Source: Thermococcus barossii (GTDB taxonomy: Archaea; Methanobacteriota_B; Thermococci; Thermococcales; Thermococcaceae). Taken from it: a DNA stretch of 64,000 nt. The stretch covers positions 1,123,013 through 1,187,012 of the forward strand of contig NZ_CP015101.1 of the NCBI RefSeq assembly GCF_002214465.1. Reading direction: 5' to 3'. Position numbers and translations under genes: made by a program. Each line of letters starts with the position of its first letter. Within the stretch, counting starts at the first letter, position 1. The notes beneath the pieces were generated by a model. The model saw only the letters and a list, made by a program, of their open reading frames with translations. It searched no databases and was not told the DNA's origin. This document shows, one piece after another, positions 43,140 through 51,297 of this stretch.

Positions 43140-44973
43140 AGTTAGAAACCCCCTCTCGTATGGTTTTGTATGGGTGGAACAGATGAACTCTATTCAGATC
43201 TATCCCGTTTCTGTAAGCACTCTCTAGTAATCGTTCAAGCTCATTTCTGAAAAAATATGGAGCAATTATCCAATAGTCTTCTGTATATCCAGACAAAGCC
43301 TTAAAAACTTCTAAACATAGTGACTCAGAGATGCCTTCTTTTCCGATGATGACAAATATTGGCACAATTTTGCGGGATTCCCTACTGGTTTTATTCAAGG
43401 TTTGGACTATATTACATAAATGCTTAATGACTCTAAACGTGACTTCTGGAAGCACATATACAGTAGCAACTTTTTTAAATCCTCTTTGTCTGTCATGTCT
43501 AATTGGTAAATAATACTCAATTAATCTCTTTCTTATGAACTCGTTATCAATACTATTTTCTTTAAAAATCTCGTTCAGGATTTTCAAAGAATTATTTTCT
43601 TTATCACAGTCTAGTTCTAAAGGGCTAGAGTTTTCTTTTATAAAGTTGTCACTTGATATAACAATAATATTCTTTAGGAACTCGTGAGCACATTTTTCAT
43701 CCGTTCTCTTTGCCTCCCCGTTATCTATGGCAGCATCTTGCACTTTTTCTTCACTTGATCTTCCCCTCTCCAAACGAGGGAGCAATTCTTCGACTAGTTT
43801 GTCCCAAGCTTTTAGAGCATAATACACCTCCGGCCCGTTACCTATTAAAAAGATAATGTAACTTTGTCCTTTCCAGAATGTTTCAGACAACGCTGCATAT
43901 AATCGTCTTAATAGCAAAGTGCCTAGCTCGAAGGGAGGATAAAACCTGAGGGCTTTACCTGTTTCATCTTTTTCAGAAATCTCTGAATAGGAAGTAGAAA
44001 CCGAAGACCTAATAACGACAGTAGTTAGAGTTTGTCTTTGTAGAAGATAACTTTCTGTCTCTTTATTTTTAAACGTTTGTATAACTGCTTTTGCCCTTTC
44101 AAAGTTTAATAACTTCCAAGTGTTATCACTTTTTAAGTCAGATCCCACAATAGGAACAAATACCCGATCTCCCCATGTGGGAATTATCGCCTCAAGTCCG
44201 AGTGATTTAAAGTATGGGTCCTCCAATTTATAATCCCATTTATCCGTATTTGGGTCTAATATAACCAAGAAAGGGAATAATTTTTCCAATTTTAGCTTAG
44301 TGCCGTCGAATATCCAAACCCAGTACATTTTCCATTTTTCATTATCCATAGATCCTATATAGAGCATTTGTAAGAGTCTTTCGGCTAGTCGTTGTCCAAT
44401 ATTCCCATATCCCCCTATAACTATATGGCTTCTTAGCTTTGGCAATATTGTCGATGTTCTTGAAATAACTTTAGTTATGTGAATTTTGGAATAATCTTTT
44501 GAAATCTCGAGAGTCTTTTCAATAAACATAACCAGAAATCCTGCAGAGAATATTACGACTGCCAATATTTCTTTAATATCGCTGTTTGGAACTGTTAATG
44601 ATTTTAAGCCATTTAAAAATAAGACATCTGCAAGAATTGGGGATGATAATATGAAAATAACAATCCCTAAAAGTGGAGAAGAACGAGATGTTTCTAACAT
44701 TTCGAGAAATGGAACACTAATAAGAACATGATGCTCTCTTTGTTTAAGATAAAAAAGAAGCAAAACTACGATTATCCAAGTCATTGTATAATATTCTATA
44801 AGAACTACACGAGCTAAATATGCAAGATATCCCCCTATTAACACAGTTATGAACACTATACCCTCTAAGGAGAGATAGATAATGGGAGCAATAAAACTCG
44901 CCTTTTTATAAATCTCATGCATCACAACAAAACATACAACGGCAAATAGAATAATAAAGAATGGGGAGAACAA
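43123..44973 (-). CDS. Island gene 2: membrane protein with tandem RCK/TrkA-N-like domains, 616 aa
   Basis: Four or five TM segments in residues 1-155. Then LRSHIVIGGYGNIGQRLAERLL (Rossmann GxGxxG at 187-193) and VFVPIVGSDLKSDNTWKLLNFERAKAVIQTF in pieces (270-301), the G-D/S-x-L...A-x-x-V pattern of RCK_N/TrkA-N. A second Rossmann-like start IIFLIGNGPEVYYAL is at 373-387. Such domains gate K+ channels on binding NAD(H), ADP or ions. The canonical TxGYG filter is absent. TTG start, GGAGGGGGAT upstream. Not a known channel by eye. Confidence 0.82.
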   Translation of the reverse strand: MFSPFFIILFAVVCFVVMHEIYKKASFIAPIIYLSLEGIVFITVLIGGYLAYLARVVLIEYYTMTWIIVVLLLFYLKQREHHVLISVPFLEMLETSRSSPLLGIVIFILSSPILADVLFLNGLKSLTVPNSDIKEILAVVIFSAGFLVMFIEKTLEISKDYSKIHITKVISRTSTILPKLRSHIVIGGYGNIGQRLAERLLQMLYIGSMDNEKWKMYWVWIFDGTKLKLEKLFPFLVILDPNTDKWDYKLEDPYFKSLGLEAIIPTWGDRVFVPIVGSDLKSDNTWKLLNFERAKAVIQTFKNKETESYLLQRQTLTTVVIRSSVSTSYSEISEKDETGKALRFYPPFELGTLLLRRLYAALSETFWKGQSYIIFLIGNGPEVYYALKAWDKLVEELLPRLERGRSSEEKVQDAAIDNGEAKRTDEKCAHEFLKNIIVISSDNFIKENSSPLELDCDKENNSLKILNEIFKENSIDNEFIRKRLIEYYLPIRHDRQRGFKKVATVYVLPEVTFRVIKHLCNIVQTLNKTSRESRKIVPIFVIIGKEGISESLCLEVFKALSGYTEDYWIIAPYFFRNELERLLESAYRNGIDLNRVHLFHPYKTIREGVSNFVRWD

Positions 44974-44987
44974 AGACTATCCCCCTC

Positions 44988-45134
44988 CTAATACAAGATT
45001 AGATTCCCCCTATGAGCATCTTCTTTACGGCCAATCCCTGTATAGCTCCTGCTCCGATGAATATACTCCATCACTATCACTCCTACTAAAATAAAAACAA
45101 CAAACCCATTTACAAGGAGCGCTCCTATGTCCAT
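44988..45134 (-). CDS. Island gene 1: 48-aa single-TM protein
   Basis: MDIGALLVNGFVVFILVGVI then a charged tail YIHRSRSYTG and RKEDAHRGNL. One TM helix at residues ~5-24. Perfect ribosome-binding site GGAGGAGG with 5 nt spacing. Ends 15 nt before the TTG of the 616-aa gene. First gene of the island operon, with the promoter at 45201-45210. Small TM proteins commonly assist or anchor larger membrane complexes; function here is unknown. Confidence 0.72.
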   Translation of the reverse strand: MDIGALLVNGFVVFILVGVIVMEYIHRSRSYTGIGRKEDAHRGNLILY

Positions 45135-45200
45135 GTGTGCCTCCTCCTGAACCCTGAAATCAGGTTAAAGGGTAATTTACACATCACTCTCTGCAAAGGG

Positions 45201-45210
45201 GATATATAAC
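45201..45210 (-). promoter_or_regulatory. Island operon TATA box
   Basis: GTTATATATC on the minus strand, followed ~60 nt later by the GGAGGAGG ribosome-binding site of island gene 1. Lies in the 118-nt gap between island and mutase large-subunit gene; a leader of 40 nt or so would result. Unlike many neighbours this transcript is leadered. Confidence 0.6.
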
Positions 45211-45252
45211 ATTTGCGGTCACAGATAAACGAAAAGTTAGAATTTTAGAAAG

Positions 45253-46941
45253 TTAGAATATCAGCGGCGCCCTGTACTCGCCCCAGACCTCGCGCAGGAC
45301 GTCGGTGACCTCTCCAAGGGTCGCGAGGTGCCTGTGGGCCTCGATGATGTAGGGCATGAGGTTCTCGTCCTCGCTCTCGGCTGCCTTCCTGAGCTTATCA
45401 AGGGCCTCCTCGACCTTCTTGCTGTCGCGCTCGCTCCTCAGCTTCTTGAGCCTCTCGATCTGCTTCTCCCTGATGCTCGGGTCGACCTTGAGTATCTCGA
45501 CGTCGAGCGGCTCGTCGACGATGAACTCGTTCACACCGACGATGATGCGCTTCTTCTCCTCGACCTCCTTCTGGTACTTGTAGGCTGACTCCGCTATCTC
45601 CTTCTGGATGTAGCCGCGCTCGATGGCCCTCATCATGCCGCCCATCTTCTGGATCTTCTCGATGTACTTGAGGGCCTCTTCGTAGATGTGGTCGGTGAGC
45701 CACTCGATGTAGTAGGAACCGCCGAGCGGGTCGATGGTGTCCACAACACCGCTCTCATAGGCTATTATCTGCTGGGTCCTGAGGGCTATCCTGACGCTCT
45801 TCTCGGTCGGAAGGGAAAGGGCCTCATCGTAGGAGTTGGTGTGAAGGCTCTGCGTCCCGCCGAGGACAGCGGCTAAGGCCTGAATGGCAACGCGGACGAT
45901 GTTGTTCTCAGGCTGCTGGGCGGTGAGCGTTGAGCCGGCCGTCTGGGTGTGGAAGCGCAGGAGCATCGAGCGCGGGTTCTTGGCGTTGAACCACTCCTTC
46001 ATTATATACGCCCATAGCCTTCTTGCTGCTCTAAACTTGGCTATCTCCTCAAGGAAGTTGTTGTGGGCGTTGAAGAAGAAGCTCAGCCTCCCGGCAAACT
46101 TGTCCACGTCCATACCCCTCTCTATGACTGCCTTGACGTACTCGATACCGTCGGCGAGGGTAAAAGCTACCTCCTGGACGGCGTTCGCGCCTGCCTCGCG
46201 GATGTGGTAGCCGCTTATGCTTATCGGGTTCCACTTGGGGACGTTCTCGGCACAGTACATTATGATGTCGGTCGTGAGGCGCATGCTCGGCTGCGGCGGG
46301 AAGATGTAGGTGCCGCGTGCTATGTACTCCTTGAGGATGTCGTTCTGAACCGTTCCGCGGAGCTGGTGGGGCTGGACCCCCTGCTCTTCAGCCACGAGGA
46401 TATACATGGCGAGCAGGTTGGCGGCCGTCGAGTTGATGGTCATGCTCGTTGAGACCTTGTCGAGCGGGATTCCATCGAAGAGTATGCGCATGTCCCAGAG
46501 GGAGTCAATGGCGACACCGACCTTTCCGACCTCACCCTCACTCATCGGGTGGTCGGAGTCGTAGCCTATCTGGGTGGGCAGGTCAAAGGCGACGCTCAGA
46601 CCGGTCTGACCCTGCTCAAGCAGGTACTTGTAGCGCCTGTTGCTCTCCTCAGCGGTTCCGAAGCCGGCGTACTGTCTCATCGTCCAGAACCTTCCGCGGT
46701 ACATGGTAGCGTAAACGCCCCTTGTGAAGGGATACTCACCGGGGAAGCCGAGCTTTTCAAGGTAGTCCCAGTCTTCCCCGAGGTCGGCGGGAGTGTAAAC
46801 GCGCTTTATCTCAAAACCGTCGTCTGTCATGAACTTCTCCTTTCTTTCGGGCCTCTTCTCAATGAACTTTTTAACGGTCGTTTCCTCCCAACGCTTCTCC
46901 TCCTCCCTAATCTTCGCGAGCTTCTCCTTATCGAAGGTCAT
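45253..46941 (-). CDS. Methylmalonyl-CoA mutase, substrate-binding subunit
   Basis: 562 aa TIM-barrel subunit (N-terminal, catalytic) of B12-dependent mutase. Motifs: [16 protein letters not shown], the [31 protein letters not shown] stretch in pieces, [64 protein letters not shown], and [28 protein letters not shown] (both quoted in part). The B12-binding subunit is encoded 36 kb away at 9323. ATG 46941 after GGTGGTAGGC; in-frame GTG at 46950. TATA ~46973-46982. Confidence 0.97.
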   Translation of the reverse strand: MTFDKEKLAKIREEEKRWEETTVKKFIEKRPERKEKFMTDDGFEIKRVYTPADLGEDWDYLEKLGFPGEYPFTRGVYATMYRGRFWTMRQYAGFGTAEESNRRYKYLLEQGQTGLSVAFDLPTQIGYDSDHPMSEGEVGKVGVAIDSLWDMRILFDGIPLDKVSTSMTINSTAANLLAMYILVAEEQGVQPHQLRGTVQNDILKEYIARGTYIFPPQPSMRLTTDIIMYCAENVPKWNPISISGYHIREAGANAVQEVAFTLADGIEYVKAVIERGMDVDKFAGRLSFFFNAHNNFLEEIAKFRAARRLWAYIMKEWFNAKNPRSMLLRFHTQTAGSTLTAQQPENNIVRVAIQALAAVLGGTQSLHTNSYDEALSLPTEKSVRIALRTQQIIAYESGVVDTIDPLGGSYYIEWLTDHIYEEALKYIEKIQKMGGMMRAIERGYIQKEIAESAYKYQKEVEEKKRIIVGVNEFIVDEPLDVEILKVDPSIREKQIERLKKLRSERDSKKVEEALDKLRKAAESEDENLMPYIIEAHRHLATLGEVTDVLREVWGEYRAPLIF

Positions 46942-46991
46942 GCCTACCACCTGCCCCTATTTGGGTGCCGGCCTATAAAAAGCTTTTACAT

Positions 46992-47028
46992 AACTCAAGG
47001 CCGAACTTGATGTTGGATAAATTGTCCA
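46992..47028. promoter_or_regulatory. 37-bp conserved upstream element of mutase large-subunit gene
   Basis: Second copy of the block described at 9803-9839, 30/37 identical without gaps, including the 13-nt core GGATAAATTGTCC at 47015-47027. It begins ~10 nt, and its core ~33 nt, upstream of the gene's TATA box (~46973-46982), matching the geometry at the small-subunit gene. It also lies ahead of the divergent MBL-fold gene at 47087. Confidence 0.6.
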
Positions 47029-47086
47029 TCAGTCCAACCGAGGCCGGGCGAAGATAAATAAGGCCGACTAACCCTTATTCAATGTG

Positions 47087-47944
47087 ATGATAATAGGCAA
47101 CGTAGGCCTCGACAGCTCCGCGCGCTTCGCCTTTCAGAGCCACGCCCACACCGACCACTTCGTCAGCGGAGAGGTCATCTTCGCAACCAAGGCGACCAAA
47201 TTCCTCAGTCACCTCCGGAAGGGCGGCTTTTACAGGGAGGTCGAGTTCGGGAAGACCTTCTACCTCGATGAATTCAGGGCGAAGCTCTATCCAGCGGGTC
47301 ATATGCTCGGCTCGGCAGGAATAAAGCTCTGGCTGGAAAACGGGACGCTCTTCTACACAGGTGACACCAAGTGGTTCAAGCTCAGGACTGCGGAGAGGAG
47401 CAGGTTTCCGAGGGCGGACTTCCTGGTCATAGAGGCCACCTTCGGCGTCCCGAGCTTTACCTTTCCAGCTCCGAGGGAGGCAGAGAAGAAGCTGATAGCC
47501 TTCGTGGAGGAGGCCCTCGACAGGGAAAAAAGGCCGGTTCTCTACGTCAACCAGACCGGAAAGGCACAGGAGGTCATGAAGATACTGGAGGCACACGGTT
47601 ACACCGTCAAGACCTCACGGGAGATTCTCAAGGTGGCGCGCGTTTACTCGAAGTTCGGGGTAACCTTTGGAAACATCGATCCCGATGGCGAGGTCGTTCT
47701 TCGTTCCTACCGCTCTCCGCACGTGAAGAACTCCCTATCGCCCTGGGAACTGACGGTTTCAGGCTTTGGAAGATTGAAGCTCAGCAACCACGCCGACTTC
47801 TGGGAGCTGATGAGGATTGTGGAGAAGGTAAACCCGGAAAGGGTCTTCACGGTCTACGGCTTCGCCCGGGAATTTGCGAGGATACTGAGGGGACTCGGTT
47901 ACACTGCCGAGTCCATAGAGCCCAACACGGGGCTGAGGATTTAG
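47087..47944 (+). CDS. MBL-fold nuclease-like protein (YSH1/exonuclease-like)
   Basis: Metallo-beta-lactamase fold, 285 aa. Metal motif SHAHTDHFVSG (HxHxDH), AGHMLGSAGIKL, FYTGDTKW (Asp), and LSNHADFWEL with a late His. Resembles the COG1236 nuclease family but short: the beta-CASP helix region is reduced. Could be a DNA or RNA nuclease; substrate unknown. ATG 47087 immediately follows a GTG at 47084. TATA AAGATAAATAAGG at ~47050 is possibly its own. Confidence 0.85.
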   Translation: MIIGNVGLDSSARFAFQSHAHTDHFVSGEVIFATKATKFLSHLRKGGFYREVEFGKTFYLDEFRAKLYPAGHMLGSAGIKLWLENGTLFYTGDTKWFKLRTAERSRFPRADFLVIEATFGVPSFTFPAPREAEKKLIAFVEEALDREKRPVLYVNQTGKAQEVMKILEAHGYTVKTSREILKVARVYSKFGVTFGNIDPDGEVVLRSYRSPHVKNSLSPWELTVSGFGRLKLSNHADFWELMRIVEKVNPERVFTVYGFAREFARILRGLGYTAESIEPNTGLRI

Positions 47945-47967
47945 TAACGACCGGGGACTAAAATCGA

Positions 47968-47980
47968 AAAGTTTATAAAG
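47968..47980 (+). promoter_or_regulatory. hsp20 TATA box
   Basis: AAAAGTTTATAAAGGG spans ~47968-47981; the TATA is TTTATAAAG. It lies ~25 nt before the Phr TGGTAA element, at which the transcript start is expected. Confidence 0.8.
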
Positions 47981-47988
47981 GGTCAGCT

Positions 47989-48012
47989 TTTAGTTACTAC
48001 TGGTAACCAAAA
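47989..48012. promoter_or_regulatory. Phr heat-shock operator at hsp20
   Basis: TTTA at 47989-47992, TGGTAA at 48001-48006 and AAAA at 48009-48012 reproduce, in order and spacing, the three elements described for the Pyrococcus heat-shock repressor Phr (around -10, the start site, and +10). Includes the small inverted repeat GTTAC-TACTG-GTAAC. Predicts repression of hsp20 at normal temperature and release on heat shock. Confidence 0.85.
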
Positions 48013-48030
48013 GGTGGAGGGGGTGAGAAG

Positions 48031-48516
48031 ATGGTCTGGAGGAGGGACCGCTACTGGGACCCCTTCGACCTGATGAGGGAGATTCAGGAAGAAATCGACG
48101 CCATCTTCAGAGACATCATGCGCGGACCGAGGCTCTGGGGCTACCGCGAGCCCGGAGAGAGCATAGCCGTCAGCGAGACCTGGCGCGAGCCCTTCGTGGA
48201 CATCTTCGACCGCGGTGACAGGTTCGTCATAACCGTCGAGCTTCCAGGGGTCAGGAAGGAGGACATCAAGCTCCGCGTCACAGAGGACACGGTTTACCTT
48301 GAGGCCCAGGTGAAGCGCGAGAAGGAGCTCGAGGAGGAGGGCGCGATAAGGATCGAGCGCTACTACAGCGGCTACCGCAGGGTCATCAGGCTCCCGGAGG
48401 AAGTCATCCCTGAGAAGACCAAGGCCCGCTACAACAACGGAGTCCTTGAGATAGAGATACCCAAGAAGGCTCCAAAGAAGACAGAGGGAGAGGGCTTCGA
48501 GGTGAAGATCGAGTAA
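48031..48516 (+). CDS. hsp20: Small heat shock protein Hsp20
   Basis: Alpha-crystallin-domain chaperone, 161 aa. N-terminal WRRDRYWDPFDLMREIQEEID, then the crystallin core EPFVDIFDRGDRFVITVELPGVRKEDIKLRV (in pieces), YSGYRRVIRLPEEV, ARYNNGVLEIEIPK (the GVL motif), and a C-terminal tail without an obvious IXI beyond IEIPK. ATG follows GGAGGGGGTGA. Promoter has a Phr operator. Upstream of cdc48, as in P. furiosus PF1883/PF1882. Confidence 0.97.
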   Translation: MVWRRDRYWDPFDLMREIQEEIDAIFRDIMRGPRLWGYREPGESIAVSETWREPFVDIFDRGDRFVITVELPGVRKEDIKLRVTEDTVYLEAQVKREKELEEEGAIRIERYYSGYRRVIRLPEEVIPEKTKARYNNGVLEIEIPKKAPKKTEGEGFEVKIE

Positions 48517-48595
48517 TGACCCTTTCGATTTTTCCGTTTTGGATTAAAATCAGTCAACTCACGATCATCGGTCACGAAAAATTTGGAGGTGGTGA

Positions 48596-50989
48596 ATGAT
48601 GACCGAGAAGAGGGAAGTCAAGCTCAAGGTCGCCTCTGCTTACCAGAGGGACGTTGGGAGAGGAATAGTTAGAATAGACCGCAAGGCGATGCGTGAAATC
48701 GGCGTTCAGAGCGGTGACATAATCGAGATCATCGGAACCAAGAACACGGCCGCGGTGGTGTGGCCTGCCTACCCCGAGGACGAGGGACTCGGCATAATCA
48801 GGATGGACGGAACCATAAGGAAGAACGCCGGCGTTGGCCTCGGTGACGAGGTGACCGTCAGGAGGGCCGACGTCAAGGAGGCGAAGAAGGTCATAGTCGC
48901 CCCGACCGAGCCGATCCGCTTCGGGCACGACTTCGTCGAGTGGTTCCACAGCAGGCTCGTCGGGAGGCCCGTCGTCAGGGGAGACTACATCAAGGTCGGA
49001 ATCCTCGGCCAGGAACTGACCTTCGTGGTCACCGCAACGACTCCGGCCGGAATAGTCCAGATAACCGAGTTCACCGAGTTCCAGGTCAGCGAGAAGCCCG
49101 TCAAGGAGGTGTCAAAGACCGCAGCCCTCGGCGTCACCTACGAGGACATCGGTGGACTGAGCGACGTCATCCAGAAGGTCAGGGAGATGATAGAGCTCCC
49201 GCTCAAGCACCCGGAGATATTCGAGAAGCTCGGCATTGAGCCGCCAAAGGGAGTGCTCCTGTACGGCCCGCCCGGAACGGGTAAGACGCTCCTCGCCAAA
49301 GCTGTGGCAAACGAGGCAAACGCTCACTTCATAGCCATCAACGGGCCGGAGATAATGAGCAAGTACTACGGTGAGAGCGAGGAGCGCCTGAGGGAGGTCT
49401 TCAAGGAGGCCGAGGAGAACGCGCCGGCGATAATATTCATCGACGAGATAGACGCGATTGCTCCGAAGAGGGAAGAAACCCACGGTGAGGTCGAGAAGCG
49501 CGTCGTCAGCCAGCTACTCACGCTCATGGACGGCCTGAAGAGCAGGGGCAAGGTCATAGTCATAGGCGCCACCAACAGGCCCGATGCCATTGACCCGGCC
49601 CTCAGGAGGCCCGGAAGGTTCGACCGCGAGCTCGAAGTTGGTGTCCCGGACAAGCAGGGCAGGAAGGAGATACTCCAGATACACACGAGGGGAATGCCCA
49701 TCGAGCCGGAGTTCAGGAAGGGCAGGGTCATGGAGATACTCGAAGAGCTTGAGAGGAACGACGCCTACCGCGAGAGCGCCGAGAGGGCACTCATGAAGGT
49801 CAAGGATGCCAAGGAGGAGGAGATTCCCGAGATACTCAGGGGCATAGACGAGAAGCTCTACGACGAGGTTAAGGCCAGGCTCATCGATGCTCTCCTCGAG
49901 GAGCTGGCGGAAGTGACCCACGGCTTCGTCGGTGCCGATCTCGCGGCGCTGGCGAGAGAGGCGGCGATGGCCGCTCTGAGGAGGCTCATCAAGGAGGGCA
50001 AGATCGACTTCGAGGCCGAGCACATACCCAAGGAGGTCCTTGAGGAGCTCAGGGTCACGAGGAAGGACTTCTACGAGGCGCTGAAGATGGTCGAGCCGTC
50101 GGCGCTAAGAGAGGTGCTCCTCGAGGTTCCGAGCGTCCGCTGGGACGACATAGGCGGCCTGGAGGACGTCAAGGAGGAGCTTCGCGAAGCGGTGGAGTGG
50201 CCTCTCAAGTACCCCGAGGCCTTCATGGGGCTCGGCATAACCCCGCCGAAGGGAATACTCCTCTACGGCCCGCCTGGAACCGGTAAGACGCTCCTCGCTA
50301 AAGCCGTTGCCAACGAGAGCGAGGCCAACTTCATCGCCATCAAGGGTCCAGAGGTGCTGAGCAAGTGGGTCGGCGAGAGCGAGAAGAACATCAGGGAGAT
50401 ATTCAGGAAGGCGAGGCAAGCCGCTCCGACGGTTATATTCATCGACGAGATCGACGCAATAGCCCCGAGGAGGGGAACCGATGTCAACCGCGTCACAGAT
50501 AGGCTCATCAACCAGCTCCTCACCGAGATGGACGGAATCCAGGAGAACAGCGGGGTGGTTGTTATAGGCGCGACCAACAGGCCCGACATCATCGACCCGG
50601 CCCTGCTCAGACCTGGAAGGTTTGACAGGCTCATACTCGTGCCAGCGCCAGACGAGAAGGCGAGGCTGGAGATATTCAAGGTTCACACCAGGAAGGTCCC
50701 ACTGGCAGAGGACGTCAAGCTCGAGGAGCTGGCGAAGAAGACCGAGGGCTACACGGGAGCCGACATCGAAGCGGTGGTCAGAGAGGCCGCGATGCTCGCC
50801 ATGAGAAGAGGCCTGCAGGAGGGCATCATAAGGCCCGGCATGAGGGCGGACGAGATAAGGGCCAAAGTCAAGGTCACGATGAAGGACTTCGAGGAGGCCA
50901 TGAAGAAGATAGGCCCCAGCGTGAGCGAGGAAACCATGGAGTACTACAGGAAGATTCAGGAGCAGTTCAAGCAGGCCCGCGGAGCGTGA
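48596..50989 (+). CDS. Cdc48/VCP-type AAA+ ATPase, hsp20-linked (797 aa)
   Basis: Second Cdc48 copy, corresponding in position to the Phr-regulated AAA+ ATPase next to hsp20 in P. furiosus. N-domain to ~195; D1 [17 protein letters not shown] and [16 protein letters not shown]2 [17 protein letters not shown] and [15 protein letters not shown]; arginine-finger segments [10 protein letters not shown] and [10 protein letters not shown]. Shorter D1 insert than the 837-aa copy; C-terminus FKQARGA has no aromatic tail. Two ATGs (48596/48599) after GGAGGTGGTGA. I do not see a clear Phr site in its own upstream gap; read-through from hsp20 is possible. Confidence 0.97.
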   Translation: MMTEKREVKLKVASAYQRDVGRGIVRIDRKAMREIGVQSGDIIEIIGTKNTAAVVWPAYPEDEGLGIIRMDGTIRKNAGVGLGDEVTVRRADVKEAKKVIVAPTEPIRFGHDFVEWFHSRLVGRPVVRGDYIKVGILGQELTFVVTATTPAGIVQITEFTEFQVSEKPVKEVSKTAALGVTYEDIGGLSDVIQKVREMIELPLKHPEIFEKLGIEPPKGVLLYGPPGTGKTLLAKAVANEANAHFIAINGPEIMSKYYGESEERLREVFKEAEENAPAIIFIDEIDAIAPKREETHGEVEKRVVSQLLTLMDGLKSRGKVIVIGATNRPDAIDPALRRPGRFDRELEVGVPDKQGRKEILQIHTRGMPIEPEFRKGRVMEILEELERNDAYRESAERALMKVKDAKEEEIPEILRGIDEKLYDEVKARLIDALLEELAEVTHGFVGADLAALAREAAMAALRRLIKEGKIDFEAEHIPKEVLEELRVTRKDFYEALKMVEPSALREVLLEVPSVRWDDIGGLEDVKEELREAVEWPLKYPEAFMGLGITPPKGILLYGPPGTGKTLLAKAVANESEANFIAIKGPEVLSKWVGESEKNIREIFRKARQAAPTVIFIDEIDAIAPRRGTDVNRVTDRLINQLLTEMDGIQENSGVVVIGATNRPDIIDPALLRPGRFDRLILVPAPDEKARLEIFKVHTRKVPLAEDVKLEELAKKTEGYTGADIEAVVREAAMLAMRRGLQEGIIRPGMRADEIRAKVKVTMKDFEEAMKKIGPSVSEETMEYYRKIQEQFKQARGA

Positions 50990-50990
50990 G

Positions 50991-51057
50991 CCAGTGAACG
51001 ATAGTTCACGCGGGGCGAGAGGGTGAACCAGCGAACTGTAGTTTGCGCAGGTCGAGG
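50991..51057 (+). ncRNA. Tandem imperfect 30-nt repeat, each a hairpin
   Basis: Units 50991-51020 and 51028-51057 align base for base (ccag-gaac-tagtt-cgc...cgag) with substitutions that keep pairing: GTGAAC-GATA-GTTCAC (50994-51009) and GCGAAC-TGTA-GTTTGC (51031-51046, one G-U). Compensatory changes argue for RNA structure. May be part of the cdc48 3' UTR or a small RNA; type is uncertain. Confidence 0.4.
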
Positions 51058-51079
51058 GGATTGCTGTCCAGCGCTCATG

Positions 51080-51102
51080 TGGGGCCAAAAGACGGGGCCC
51101 CA
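51080..51102 (+). terminator. G/C hairpin before the next promoter
   Basis: TGGGGCC (51080-51086), a 9-nt loop, then GGCCCCA (51096-51102). A strong hairpin directly before the TATA of the next gene; it could end cdc48 transcripts or insulate the promoter. No U-tract follows, so a classical intrinsic terminator is not shown. Confidence 0.35.
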
Positions 51103-51105
51103 ACC

Positions 51106-51114
51106 TTTAAATTA
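51106..51114 (+). promoter_or_regulatory. TATA box for the gene at 51137
   Basis: TTTAAATTA, preceded by the BRE-like AACC. The ATG at 51137 is ~27 nt from its centre, fitting a leaderless transcript carrying the small gene and the membrane protein gene after it. Confidence 0.5.
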
Positions 51115-51136
51115 TCTTTGGCAAAGTAGTAAGTTG

Positions 51137-51289
51137 ATGGCATGCTGGATAATTGTGTATGAAACAGAATTCGGAGATGTGAAAGAAGAGATCTACAGAG
51201 ATTATGGAGACGCTATAGTAAGATACGATGAACTGTATTTTTCTCCATTCATAAAACGAGTGGAACTCATTGAAAGGTTCTTTTGTTAG
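51137..51289 (+). CDS. Small hypothetical protein, 50 aa
   Basis: MACWIIVYETEFGDVKEEIY ... ending RVELIERFFC: an acidic, aromatic-rich small protein with alternating pattern. No family recognised. Supported by its leaderless promoter and by the next gene's ribosome-binding site overlapping its stop (TTAGGTGG). An N-terminal extension exists in frame but is Cys/Gly-rich and overlaps the hairpins. Confidence 0.5.
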   Translation: MACWIIVYETEFGDVKEEIYRDYGDAIVRYDELYFSPFIKRVELIERFFC

Positions 51290-51297
51290 GTGGTCCC

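Noticed and set aside
43123-44973. Calling the 616-aa protein a potassium channel
   Set aside because: RCK-like domain is visible but no TxGYG-type filter; only similarity of domain plan.
40620-45250. Flanking att or target-site duplications of the island
   Set aside because: No direct repeat longer than a few bases was seen at the two edges; the integrase is absent, so the insertion mechanism remains open.
48517-48595. A Phr site before the 797-aa cdc48
   Set aside because: Only CGGTCACGAAAA resembles part of the motif; TTTA and TGGTAA are missing.
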